From SYIM01 sp039800325 (GTDB lineage: Bacteria; Pseudomonadota; Gammaproteobacteria; Burkholderiales; Burkholderiaceae_E): a DNA stretch of 26,039 bases. The stretch's first letter is position 1, and each line of letters starts with the position of its first letter. The position numbers were made by a program, and so were the translations under genes. This document shows, piece by piece, positions 14,921 to 22,042 of the stretch. Location: assembly GCA_039800325.1 (NCBI GenBank), contig JBDLQY010000218.1, positions 1 to 26,039 on the forward strand. Reading direction: 5' to 3'. The notes under the pieces are model-generated. The model was not told the DNA's origin. It saw only the letters and a list, made by a program, of their open reading frames with translations, and searched no databases.

Positions 14921-16000
14921 ATGGAACGTCGCTCCTTCGTGAAGCATGCCGGTCTGGCCGGTATCCTGGCAGCGGGCACAGCCCCAGCCGTTCAAGCTCA
15001 GCAGGTCATTCGTTGGCGTATTACCTCTAGCTTTCCTAAGTCGCTTGACACCCTCTATGGTGCTGCGGAGATATTTGCCAAGTCGGTCAACGCGGCTTCG
15101 AATGGTCGCATGAACGTCACCGCACACCCCCCGGGTGAACTGGTGCCTGCCTTCGGCGTGGTCGATGCGGTTCAAAAGGGCACGGTTGAGGGTGGCCATA
15201 CAGCGCCTTACTACTTCTTCGGTAAGGATGAAACCTTTGCGCTTGACTGCGCAGTGCCTTTTGGCATGAACTCGCGCCAGATGACGGGCTGGTACTACCA
15301 CGGTAACGGGCTGAAGCTCACTCGCGAGTTTTATCGCCAGTACGACATTGTTAACTTCGCGGCTGGTAATACCGGCGTGCAGATGGGCGGCTGGTTCCGC
15401 AAGGAAATCAAGTCGGTCGAAGACCTCAAAGGCCTGAAGTTCCGTGTGGGCGGCTTTGCGGGCCGCGTGCTTGAGCGCCTGGGTGTGGTGCCCCAGAATA
15501 TTCCGGGCGGCGAGATTTATCAGGCGCTCGAAAAGGGCACTATCGACGCGGCAGAGTGGGTGGGGCCGTATGACGACCTCAAGCTGGGTTTCTACAAAGT
15601 GGCCAAGCAGTACTACTACCCCGGTTTTTGGGAAGGTGGTCCCCAACTGAGCATCTATATTAATGCCAAGGCCTGGGATGCCCTGCCCAACGACCTCAAG
15701 GCCATTGTTGAGCAGGCCGCTTCGTACTCGCATGTCGACATGCAGGCGCGTTACGACGCCAACAACCCCCAGGCTTTGCGCAAGCTGGTGTCTGAGGGCA
15801 CGCGTGTTGCGGCGTTCCCGCGTGAAGTATTGACTGCAGCGCTCAAGGCTGCCAACGAGGTCTATAGCGAGCTCAATGACAAGAACCCCAATTGGAAGAA
15901 GGTCTGGGCGGATTATTCGCGCTTTCGCAATGAGCAGTACCAGTGGTTTAACTACGCTGAACGGGCCTACGACTCGTTCATGTTCTCGCAGAAACTGTAA
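14921..16000 (+). CDS. dctP: TRAP transporter periplasmic binding protein, TakP-like (2-oxoacid type)
   Basis: The protein binds its ligand in the periplasm and delivers it to a DctQM-type permease. It has 359 residues. Residues 1-26 form a signal peptide with a twin-arginine motif (ERRSFVK) and a probable cut after PAVQA. The mature part has the DctP-family core NTGVQMGGWFRKEI (Q154), LKGLKFRVGGFAGRVLERLG (R175) and LEKGTIDAAEWVGPYDD (E212-W213). As I recall, these positions match the ligand pocket of TakP of Rhodobacter, which binds pyruvate and other 2-oxoacids. GGAGA at 14908-14912 precedes the ATG. Its position after the pyruvate dehydrogenase operon fits a 2-oxoacid or lactate ligand. 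It stands alone on plus; its likely membrane partners converge on it from minus. Confidence 0.93.
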   Translation: MERRSFVKHAGLAGILAAGTAPAVQAQQVIRWRITSSFPKSLDTLYGAAEIFAKSVNAASNGRMNVTAHPPGELVPAFGVVDAVQKGTVEGGHTAPYYFFGKDETFALDCAVPFGMNSRQMTGWYYHGNGLKLTREFYRQYDIVNFAAGNTGVQMGGWFRKEIKSVEDLKGLKFRVGGFAGRVLERLGVVPQNIPGGEIYQALEKGTIDAAEWVGPYDDLKLGFYKVAKQYYYPGFWEGGPQLSIYINAKAWDALPNDLKAIVEQAASYSHVDMQARYDANNPQALRKLVSEGTRVAAFPREVLTAALKAANEVYSELNDKNPNWKKVWADYSRFRNEQYQWFNYAERAYDSFMFSQKL

Positions 16001-16011
16001 AAACTGCGGTG

Positions 16012-16058
16012 CGCGGGGCATTGCGCCCCGCGTCGTCCGACTTGCGGCTTTCGCCGCA
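16012..16058. terminator. Two hairpins between convergent dctP and dctM
   Basis: CGCGGGGC/GCCCCGCG (16012-16032, 5-base loop) and TGCGGC/GCCGCA (16043-16058, loop TTTC) are perfect stems in the 126-base convergent gap. Neither has a clear T-run, so a bidirectional stop may depend on Rho or on collision of polymerases. Confidence 0.5.
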
Positions 16059-16126
16059 GTCGCACACCTCTAGCCTGCCAAGTCGCGTGAGTCGTCCGCA
16101 GACCGGCAGTCAGTCTTTAGACACCC

Positions 16127-17815
16127 CTACTTCGGCGGCTCGTCTGACGGGTTTTCTTCTTCGCTGCCGTACTCGTCTTTAGGCGCTTCAAGCTTGACGT
16201 CATCGGGGTTAAGCCCCGATCCCTTGTCAAGCGCATTGGTGACCATGCCTGGGAAGGCAATCACCAGAGCCACCATGATCAGCTGAATGCACACGAAGGG
16301 TACCGACCCCCAGTAGATCTGGCCAGTGGTGACCTTGGCGATTCGCTCGCCCGTGACTTTGTCTGTGTAATCGTCATGGGGCGCAACACTGCGCAGATAA
16401 AAGAGTGCAAAGCCAAAGGGCGGGTGCATAAACGAGGTCTGCATATTGACCGACAGCAGTACGCCAAACCAGATCAGATCTATGCCCAGCTTCTCGGCGA
16501 CGGGGCCCAGCAGCGGCACGATGATGAAGGCCAACTCGAAAAAATCGAGGAAGAAGGCCAGCAGAAACACCATGATGTTGACGATGATGAGAAAGCCCAG
16601 CTGCCCGCCTGGCAGATCGGACAGCAGATGCTCTACCCACTTGTTGCCATCGACGCCCTGGAAGGCCAGGTTAAAGGTGGTCGAACCAATGAGAATGAAG
16701 AGCACGAAGCATGACAGCTTGGCCGTCGCATTGAGCGCCTGCTTCATCAGATCAACAGAGAGTCGGCGGCGCGAGATGGCCATGACCAACGCGCCCACGG
16801 CACCCATAGCCCCGCCCTCAGTGGGCGTGGCGATTCCCAGAAAGATGGTACCCAACACCAGAAAAATCAGGGCGAGCGGCGGAATCAGCACAAAGGTGAC
16901 GCGTTCGGCCATCTGCGACAGCAGGCCCATACGCGTAATGCGGTTGGCGATGGCCGCCGTGAACGCGATGGCTGTGCCCACGCACATCGATAAAACGATG
17001 GTTTCGTCAGTAGGCGCTTCGGTGGCTGTGCCCTTCATCCACGACAGAATTTCGTCGTAGTACAGACCGAAAACGATGGAAACGCTGAAGGTGATGGTCA
17101 TAAGCACCGTCAGCGAGCGTAGGCCGCTGGTGCCATCGGGCTCGCGAATAGTGCGAGCCTCCGGGGGCAGAGCGGGCGCCATGCTGGGCTTGATCATGGA
17201 CACCAGAAACACATAGCCCACATACAAGCCGGTGAGAATGAAACCCGGAATGAACGCGCCTTTGTACATGTCGCCGACTGACCGACCCAACTGGTCAGCC
17301 ATGACGATGAGCACCAGCGACGGTGGAATGATCTGCGCCAGCGTGCCCGAGGCTGCGATTACACCCGTGGCGAGCGGCCGGTGGTAGCCGTAGCGCAACA
17401 TGATGGGTAGGGAAATCAGGCCCATCGAAATGACGGAGGCCGCGACCACACCCGTGGTGGCGGCCAGCATGGCGCCCACCAGAATGACGGCATAGGCGAG
17501 CCCGCCACGAATAGGGCCAAATAATTGACCGATCGTGTCGAGCAGGTCTTCAGCCATGCCGCTGCGCTCGAGGATCAGGCCCATGAAGGTAAAGAACGGA
17601 ATGGCCAGCAGGGTGTCGTTACCCATGATGCCAAAGACTCGCAGCGGCATCGCCTGAAACAGAGAGGCGGGCAAAAGCCCCAGCTCAATACCGATGAAGC
17701 CGAACACTAAGCCGCATGCGGCCAGGCCAAAGGCTACGGGAAATCCGAACAGCAGAAAAAATACCAACCCCACGAACATGATGGGGGCAATGTTGTGTGT
17801 GAGAAATTCGATCAT
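16127..17815 (-). CDS. dctM: TRAP transporter large permease subunit (DctM/TakM-like)
   Basis: This is the 562-residue membrane subunit that carries out sodium-driven symport with DctQ and the binding protein. It has at least twelve hydrophobic segments, beginning NIAPIMFVGLVFFLLFGFPVAFGL, and the conserved DctM pieces GILERSGMAEDLL-like GLILERSGMAEDLLDTIG, ASGTLAQIIPPSLVLIVMAD and TPTEGGAMGAVGALV. It is longer than the usual 425-440, with an added stretch (about 220-285) and a hydrophilic acidic tail of about 35 residues (through DEYGSEEENPSDEPPK). The start overlaps the dctQ stop by four bases (ATGA), so the two are translationally coupled. It is convergent with dctP. Confidence 0.95.
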   Translation of the reverse strand: MIEFLTHNIAPIMFVGLVFFLLFGFPVAFGLAACGLVFGFIGIELGLLPASLFQAMPLRVFGIMGNDTLLAIPFFTFMGLILERSGMAEDLLDTIGQLFGPIRGGLAYAVILVGAMLAATTGVVAASVISMGLISLPIMLRYGYHRPLATGVIAASGTLAQIIPPSLVLIVMADQLGRSVGDMYKGAFIPGFILTGLYVGYVFLVSMIKPSMAPALPPEARTIREPDGTSGLRSLTVLMTITFSVSIVFGLYYDEILSWMKGTATEAPTDETIVLSMCVGTAIAFTAAIANRITRMGLLSQMAERVTFVLIPPLALIFLVLGTIFLGIATPTEGGAMGAVGALVMAISRRRLSVDLMKQALNATAKLSCFVLFILIGSTTFNLAFQGVDGNKWVEHLLSDLPGGQLGFLIIVNIMVFLLAFFLDFFELAFIIVPLLGPVAEKLGIDLIWFGVLLSVNMQTSFMHPPFGFALFYLRSVAPHDDYTDKVTGERIAKVTTGQIYWGSVPFVCIQLIMVALVIAFPGMVTNALDKGSGLNPDDVKLEAPKDEYGSEEENPSDEPPK

Positions 17816-18411
17816 GACTTGGCTCCGCCGGCCTCAGCCTGCTTGCGTACGAACTCGGCCAGCTCTTCTTCAGCGGTCTTTTGAACTTTACGGGCGGTAG
17901 GATCGTCAATGAGGCCCGCCAGAAACGCGAAGCGTTTGATGAGTTCTGAAATGGCCTGCAGGCCCAGCAGCGCCACGCCCAACGGAATCATCAGATAGAC
18001 CGGCCAGCGAATCAGCCCGCCAGCGTTTGAGGACACCTCGCCGCTATGCCAGGCCTGAAGAAAGTACGGAGTGCCCAGGTACAGCATGAGCACCACCCAG
18101 GGGCCCAGAAAAAATATCAGACCGATGATGTCTATCCAGGTGCGTCCGCGCGGCGACAGTCTTGAAGAAAACACGTCGATGCGCACATGCTCATTCTTGA
18201 GCAGGGTGTAGCCTGCGGCCAGCATGAAGACAGCGGCAAACAGGTACCACTGGATTTCAAGCCAGGCGTTTGAACTAAGGTCGAAGGCTTTGCGGCTGAT
18301 GGCATTGCCGGCACTGATCAGTACGGATGCCAGAACCAGCCAGAGCACGCCTGCTCCGACGCGTTCATTGAGCGCGTCGATGAGGCCGGAAATTTTGAGC
18401 AGAGCTTTCAC
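17812..18411 (-). CDS. dctQ: TRAP transporter small permease subunit
   Basis: This is a 199-residue small TRAP subunit with four membrane segments (about 18-38, 50-72, 88-110 and 133-155), for example WLEIQWYLFAAVFMLAAGYTLL and WIDIIGLIFFLGPWVVLMLYL. The soluble C-terminus is charged. The start is GTG with a strong AGGAGA (18417-18422 read on minus) six bases upstream. The stop overlaps the dctM start. With the binding protein at 14921 it would complete a three-part transporter. The leader holds a hairpin next to the ribosome site and a sigma-54-like promoter. Confidence 0.93.
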   Translation of the reverse strand: MKALLKISGLIDALNERVGAGVLWLVLASVLISAGNAISRKAFDLSSNAWLEIQWYLFAAVFMLAAGYTLLKNEHVRIDVFSSRLSPRGRTWIDIIGLIFFLGPWVVLMLYLGTPYFLQAWHSGEVSSNAGGLIRWPVYLMIPLGVALLGLQAISELIKRFAFLAGLIDDPTARKVQKTAEEELAEFVRKQAEAGGAKS

Positions 18412-18427
18412 CGCTGTCTCCTGGGAT

Positions 18428-18443
18428 CATGGGGCTGCCCATG
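18428..18443 (-). promoter_or_regulatory. Hairpin beside the dctQ ribosome binding site
   Basis: CATGGG and CCCATG form a perfect 6-bp stem with a 4-base loop. It ends only five bases upstream of AGGAGA on the dctQ mRNA, so it could affect ribosome access. An RNA role is inferred. Confidence 0.35.
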
Positions 18444-18446
18444 TGT

Positions 18447-18491
18447 GCCGGTTGTGGGGCTGGGACGACCACGGGCCGTACTACAACCGGC
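18447..18491. repeat. 9-bp inverted repeat upstream of dctQ
   Basis: GCCGGTTGT (18447-18455) and ACAACCGGC (18483-18491) are perfect inverted copies around a 27-base spacer. The outer arm overlaps the -12 side of the sigma-54-like promoter. It could be a pair of half-sites or an mRNA stem if transcription starts further upstream. Confidence 0.45.
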
Positions 18492-18498
18492 GTGCCAA
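18482..18498 (-). promoter_or_regulatory. Sigma-54-like promoter upstream of dctQM
   Basis: On minus, TTGGCACG, four bases (CCGG), then TTGTA match the -24/-12 consensus YTGGCACG-N4-TTGCW, with correct spacing but GC changed to GT in the -12 box. Transcription would begin near 18470, leaving a leader of about 60 bases. Dicarboxylate and TRAP transporter genes are often sigma-54 dependent in Proteobacteria. The -12 mismatch is the main doubt. Confidence 0.35.
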
Positions 18499-18525
18499 CC
18501 CGCAAACCCTTTAGAGTACCTTGCT

Positions 18526-18548
18526 ACCCGGCCTCAACTGGGCCGGGT
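18526..18548 (-). terminator. GC-rich hairpin downstream of argH
   Basis: ACCCGGCC and GGCCGGGT form a perfect 8-bp stem with a 7-base loop, 36 bases past the argH stop. No T-run follows on minus, so it is a weak or Rho-aided terminator; some argH transcription may continue into dctQ. Confidence 0.5.
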
Positions 18549-18584
18549 GTGCCTAGGGTTTTCCCTGGAGATTGACGGTCCGTA

Positions 18585-19982
18585 CTACTGGCCCAGACGC
18601 TCGCGCACTCGCGAGATGGCGCCTAAAACGTCGTCTGGCGCGGTGCCGCCGACATGCCTGCGAGCCTTCAGTGACCCTTCCAGCGTCAGGGCTGCCAGCA
18701 CGTCATCGCCGACCAGGGGCGAGAACTCGCGCAGCTTGTCTATCCCGAGGTCAGCCAGGTCGCACCCCTGATCGGCGGCTGCACGCACCGCTCGGGCCAC
18801 GGCCTCATGGGCATCACGAAACGCCAGGCCTTTTCGCACCAGATAATCAGCCAGGTCAGTCGCGGTGGAGAAGCCTTCGGCGGCGGCGCTACGCATCCGA
18901 TCGGCGCGAACCCGGATACCGCCAACCAGGTCGACAAAAATTCGCAGGGTATCGATGAGCGTGTCGGCAGTATCAAAGAGCGGCTCTTTGTCTTCCTGGT
19001 TATCTTTGTTGTAGGCCAATGGCTGACCTTTCATCAGTGTCAGCAGTGACATCAGACTGCCGTAGACGCGACCGGTCTTTCCCCGGGCAAGTTCGGGTAC
19101 GTCCGGGTTTTTCTTCTGCGGCATGATGGATGAGCCCGTGCAGAATCGGTCGGCCAGGTCAATGAAGCCCACCCGGGGCGACATCCAGATGACCAGTTCT
19201 TCGGATAGACGCGACACGTGCATCATGGCAAGACTTGCAGCGGCGCAGAACTCGATGGCGAAGTCGCGATCAGAGACGGCATCGAGCGAGTTCTCGCAGA
19301 CCCCATCAAAGCCCAACAGGCGGGCCACTTGTTCACGATCGATAGGGTACGAGGTGCCCGCCAGCGCCGCCGCGCCCAGTGGCAGGCGGTTGACCCGTCT
19401 GCGGCAGTCGGTGAGCCTGGCTGCGTCTCGCGCGAACATCTCGACATAAGCCATCAGGTGATGCGCGAAGCTGACGGGCTGGGCAACCTGCAGGTGCGTG
19501 AAACCCGGCATGATGGTGTCGACATGCTGTTCGGCCAGATCAACCAGCACGCTTTGCAGTTGCCCGAGCAGGCCTTGCGCGTCGTCAATGACGCCACGCA
19601 GCCACAGGCGTATATCGGTGGCCACCTGGTCGTTACGCGAGCGGGCCGTGTGCAGACGCTTGCCGGCATCACCGACCAGATTGGTGAGTCGCCGCTCGAT
19701 GTTCAGGTGCACGTCCTCAAGGTCAATTGACCAGGAAAATTCACCACGTTCGATCTCGGTGCGAATCTGCGCCATGCCGCGCTCGATGTCGGCGCGATCA
19801 TCGGCGCTGATGATGCCGACCGATTCCAGCATGCTGGCATGAGCCAGCGAACCCTGAATATCGACAAGCGCGAGGCGACGATCGAAATCAACCGAAGCGG
19901 TGTAGCGTTTGACCAGTTCGGAAACTGGTTCGGAAAACCGACCCGACCAGGCCTCACTTTTCTGTGTCAGTTGATCTGCCAT
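18585..19982 (-). CDS. argH: Argininosuccinate lyase
   Basis: This is the last step of arginine synthesis: argininosuccinate to arginine and fumarate. The 465 residues are the normal family length and appear complete. Visible signatures are WSGRFSEP at the N-terminus, DVHLNIERRL, HTARSRNDQVATD, MPGFTHLQVAQPVSF with its catalytic His region, and the superfamily signature GSSIMPQKKNPDVPE, with the catalytic Ser at 284/285. It is a cytoplasmic homotetramer in the family. It is divergent from the LytTR regulator at 20043 with only 60 bases between them, and lies before dctQ on the same strand with a hairpin between. Confidence 0.98.
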   Translation of the reverse strand: MADQLTQKSEAWSGRFSEPVSELVKRYTASVDFDRRLALVDIQGSLAHASMLESVGIISADDRADIERGMAQIRTEIERGEFSWSIDLEDVHLNIERRLTNLVGDAGKRLHTARSRNDQVATDIRLWLRGVIDDAQGLLGQLQSVLVDLAEQHVDTIMPGFTHLQVAQPVSFAHHLMAYVEMFARDAARLTDCRRRVNRLPLGAAALAGTSYPIDREQVARLLGFDGVCENSLDAVSDRDFAIEFCAAASLAMMHVSRLSEELVIWMSPRVGFIDLADRFCTGSSIMPQKKNPDVPELARGKTGRVYGSLMSLLTLMKGQPLAYNKDNQEDKEPLFDTADTLIDTLRIFVDLVGGIRVRADRMRSAAAEGFSTATDLADYLVRKGLAFRDAHEAVARAVRAAADQGCDLADLGIDKLREFSPLVGDDVLAALTLEGSLKARRHVGGTAPDDVLGAISRVRERLGQ

Positions 19983-20006
19983 AATCCGCCGCCGAAAAAA
20001 GGCGAA

Positions 20007-20034
20007 ATTATACGGGGCCCACTCAGCCAGTCAT
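20007..20034 (-). promoter_or_regulatory. Predicted argH promoter
   Basis: On minus, ATGACT (20029-20034) and a perfect TATAAT (20007-20012) are 16 bases apart. Transcription would start near 20000, giving a leader under 20 bases. The -35 touches the ribosome site of the divergent regulator gene. Confidence 0.55.
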
Positions 20035-20042
20035 GAGGTCCT

Positions 20043-21083
20043 ATGTCAGACGCCTACTCGATTTTGATCGCCGACGCCGAAGACGCGGACCGCGCCCGTC
20101 TGCGTGATCTGCTGGACCAGCTCAAAGCTGATTTCCCGAATCAGGTGGTGGGTGAGGCTGCGGCAGGCGGCGCAGCCTTATCGCAAATCTCGACGCTACA
20201 GCCGCAGGCTGTATTGCTGGATGCGCAACTACCTGACATGAGCGGTATCGAGCTCGCTCGGCAGATGCAGCGCGTTGCGACCCTGGGGGGCCCTGGCCTG
20301 GGAAGTCGGCGGCCAGCGCTGATTTTTGTGGCGGGGTCGCGGCATCATGCGCTTGATGCCTTTGAGGTGGACGCGCTCGATTACCTCCTAAAGCCGGTCG
20401 ATGCGACCCGTCTTCTTCATGCTTTGAGGCGTCTGCCCGCTGCGGCCGTATCAGAGGTGGACGCGATAAGGGGCAGCGCCTCGTCGCCTGACTCGGATGC
20501 GATAAGCGTGACGGCGTCGTCGCCGGGCGCGGGCTTGATGGGCAGTATGGCGTCGTCGCCGGGCGCGGGCGCGCAGCCTGGGTTACCCGTCCCGGCGCCC
20601 GCTTTGCCAGGCCCGCCGTCGCTGCTGCGTATTTCAGCCGGCGACTATCACCCGCAAGCCGTTGATTCGTCACTGCGCGCTCGAGAGCCGTCGGTCGAGA
20701 CGGGCAGCCCGGAGCCGTCGCCCAAAGCCGAGCCTCGCAAGCAGTTTTGCGTGCATGAGCGGGGTCGGGTCCTGCTCGTTCCGCTGGATCAGGTGATTTA
20801 CCTGAAGGCGGAATTGAAATACGTTACGGTTCGGACGCGGCAGCGGGAGTACCTGATCGAGGACTCGCTTACCGCGATCGAGGCCGAATTCGGAGACCGT
20901 TTTGTCCGCATTCACCGCAACGCCCTGGTGGCGCGGTCTTCGATCGCTGGATTTGAGCGTGTTACGCCAGGTGCCGATGCGCGCGGCGTCGATCCTTACT
21001 GGCAGGTGGTTTTGCGCGATGTTCCCGAGCGCCTGCAGGTAAGTCGGCGACAGTGGTCGCATGTGAGACACCTGATTGGATGA
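20043..21083 (+). CDS. LytTR-family response regulator (AlgR-like)
   Basis: This is a 346-residue regulator with a receiver (about 5-125), a long low-complexity linker (about 132-235) and a LytTR DNA-binding domain (about 237-346; LLVPLDQVIYLKAELKYVTVRT, FVRIHRNALVARSSIAGFER). The phosphoacceptor is D60 in VLLDAQLPDMSG and the Lys lies in DYLLKPVDA. The acidic pocket is unusual: IADAED has D11 and E13 but Ala at 12, where most members have a second Asp. AlgR is about 248 residues; the excess is the Ser/Pro/Ala linker with a tandem repeat. GAGG precedes the ATG. Pseudomonas has argH, a kinase (fimS/algZ), algR, hemC in this order; here no kinase gene is present. It overlaps hemC. Confidence 0.9.
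   Translation: MSDAYSILIADAEDADRARLRDLLDQLKADFPNQVVGEAAAGGAALSQISTLQPQAVLLDAQLPDMSGIELARQMQRVATLGGPGLGSRRPALIFVAGSRHHALDAFEVDALDYLLKPVDATRLLHALRRLPAAAVSEVDAIRGSASSPDSDAISVTASSPGAGLMGSMASSPGAGAQPGLPVPAPALPGPPSLLRISAGDYHPQAVDSSLRAREPSVETGSPEPSPKAEPRKQFCVHERGRVLLVPLDQVIYLKAELKYVTVRTRQREYLIEDSLTAIEAEFGDRFVRIHRNALVARSSIAGFERVTPGADARGVDPYWQVVLRDVPERLQVSRRQWSHVRHLIG
20478..20585 (+). repeat. 36-bp tandem repeat, three copies, inside the LytTR regulator
   Basis: Three in-frame 36-bp units (20478-20513, 20514-20549, 20550-20585) encode 12-residue units starting ASSPDSD, ASSPGAG and ASSPGAG. Units two and three share a 22-base identical core; the first is diverged. They lie in the interdomain linker (residues 146-181) and look like a slippage-prone minisatellite. 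Confidence 0.75.
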
Positions 21084-22042
21084 CGATGACCTCAGCTCAG
21101 AATGCTTTGCCTACCCCCCGACGTCTGGTGATTGCCTCCCGTGAAAGCCGGCTTGCCATGTGGCAGGCCGAGCATGTGCGCGATCGGTTGCGGCAGCTTT
21201 ATCCCGATTGCACGGTTGAAATACTCGGTATGACCACCGAGGGTGATCGAGTGCTTGACCGCGCGTTGGCCGAGATCGGTGGCAAAGGGCTGTTCATCAA
21301 AGAGCTTGAAGTGGCCTTACTTGAGCGACGTGCCGATCTGGCGGTGCACTCGCTCAAGGATGTGCCGATGGAATTGGATCCGGCGTTTGCCTTACCGGTG
21401 ATCATGAAGCGCGAAGATCCGCGTGATGCCTTTGTCTCGAATACCTTTGCGGGGCTGGAGCAGATGCCTGCGGGGGCCCGTGTTGGAACCTCAAGTCTGA
21501 GGCGCGCCAGCCAGATTCGTCATCGCTATCCCCACCTTACCGTGCAGGGGCTGCGCGGCAATGTCAACACTCGGCTGGCCAAACTTGATGCCGGTGAGCA
21601 CGACGCCATTATTCTTGCGGCGGCTGGCCTGAAGCGTCTGGGACTGGCCAACCGAATCCGTGCAGTGGTAACCCCGGAAGAAAGTCTGCCCGCCGCGGGG
21701 CAGGGGGCTCTTGGAATCGAGACGCTTGCCGGACGGGATGATCTGGCCGCCTGGCTGGCTCCCTTGGCTGATGCGCGAACCCGGGCCGAGGTGAGCGCCG
21801 AGCGCGCGGTATCGCGTGCTCTGGGTGGCAGCTGTCGCATGCCCTTGGCCGCGTTCTGCGTGACCGACGCACAGGGCGCCCTGCAGTTGCGCGCCCGGGT
21901 GGGCGCCGAAGACGGATCAGGTATGGTCGAAGCCAGCGCGAGCGGCGGACCGGCCAGTGTCGAGGTCGCCGAACGCATCGGTGCCGAGGCAGCACAGGCC
22001 TTGCTTGCGCGGGGCGCAGCGCAGTGGCTCGGGTCATTCTGA
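21080..22042 (+). CDS. hemC: Porphobilinogen deaminase (hydroxymethylbilane synthase)
   Basis: The enzyme joins four porphobilinogens into hydroxymethylbilane. The start at 21080 overlaps the upstream regulator stop as ATGA; an in-frame ATG at 21086 is an alternative. From 21080 it has 320 residues, normal length. Visible are IASRESRLAMWQAEHV, the Lys-rich EIGGKGLFIKELE, LAVHSLKDVPM with the catalytic Asp of the family, VGTSSLRRASQ, LRGNVNTRLAKLD and LGGSCRMPLAAF, whose C252 would carry the dipyrromethane cofactor. It is the first enzyme gene of the hem block, translationally coupled on both sides. Confidence 0.98.
   Translation: MTMTSAQNALPTPRRLVIASRESRLAMWQAEHVRDRLRQLYPDCTVEILGMTTEGDRVLDRALAEIGGKGLFIKELEVALLERRADLAVHSLKDVPMELDPAFALPVIMKREDPRDAFVSNTFAGLEQMPAGARVGTSSLRRASQIRHRYPHLTVQGLRGNVNTRLAKLDAGEHDAIILAAAGLKRLGLANRIRAVVTPEESLPAAGQGALGIETLAGRDDLAAWLAPLADARTRAEVSAERAVSRALGGSCRMPLAAFCVTDAQGALQLRARVGAEDGSGMVEASASGGPASVEVAERIGAEAAQALLARGAAQWLGSF

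Noticed and set aside
14855..16021. Open minus-strand frame of 388 codons
   Set aside because: It is antisense to dctP, which has a signal peptide, ribosome site and family motifs. The antisense translation has none.
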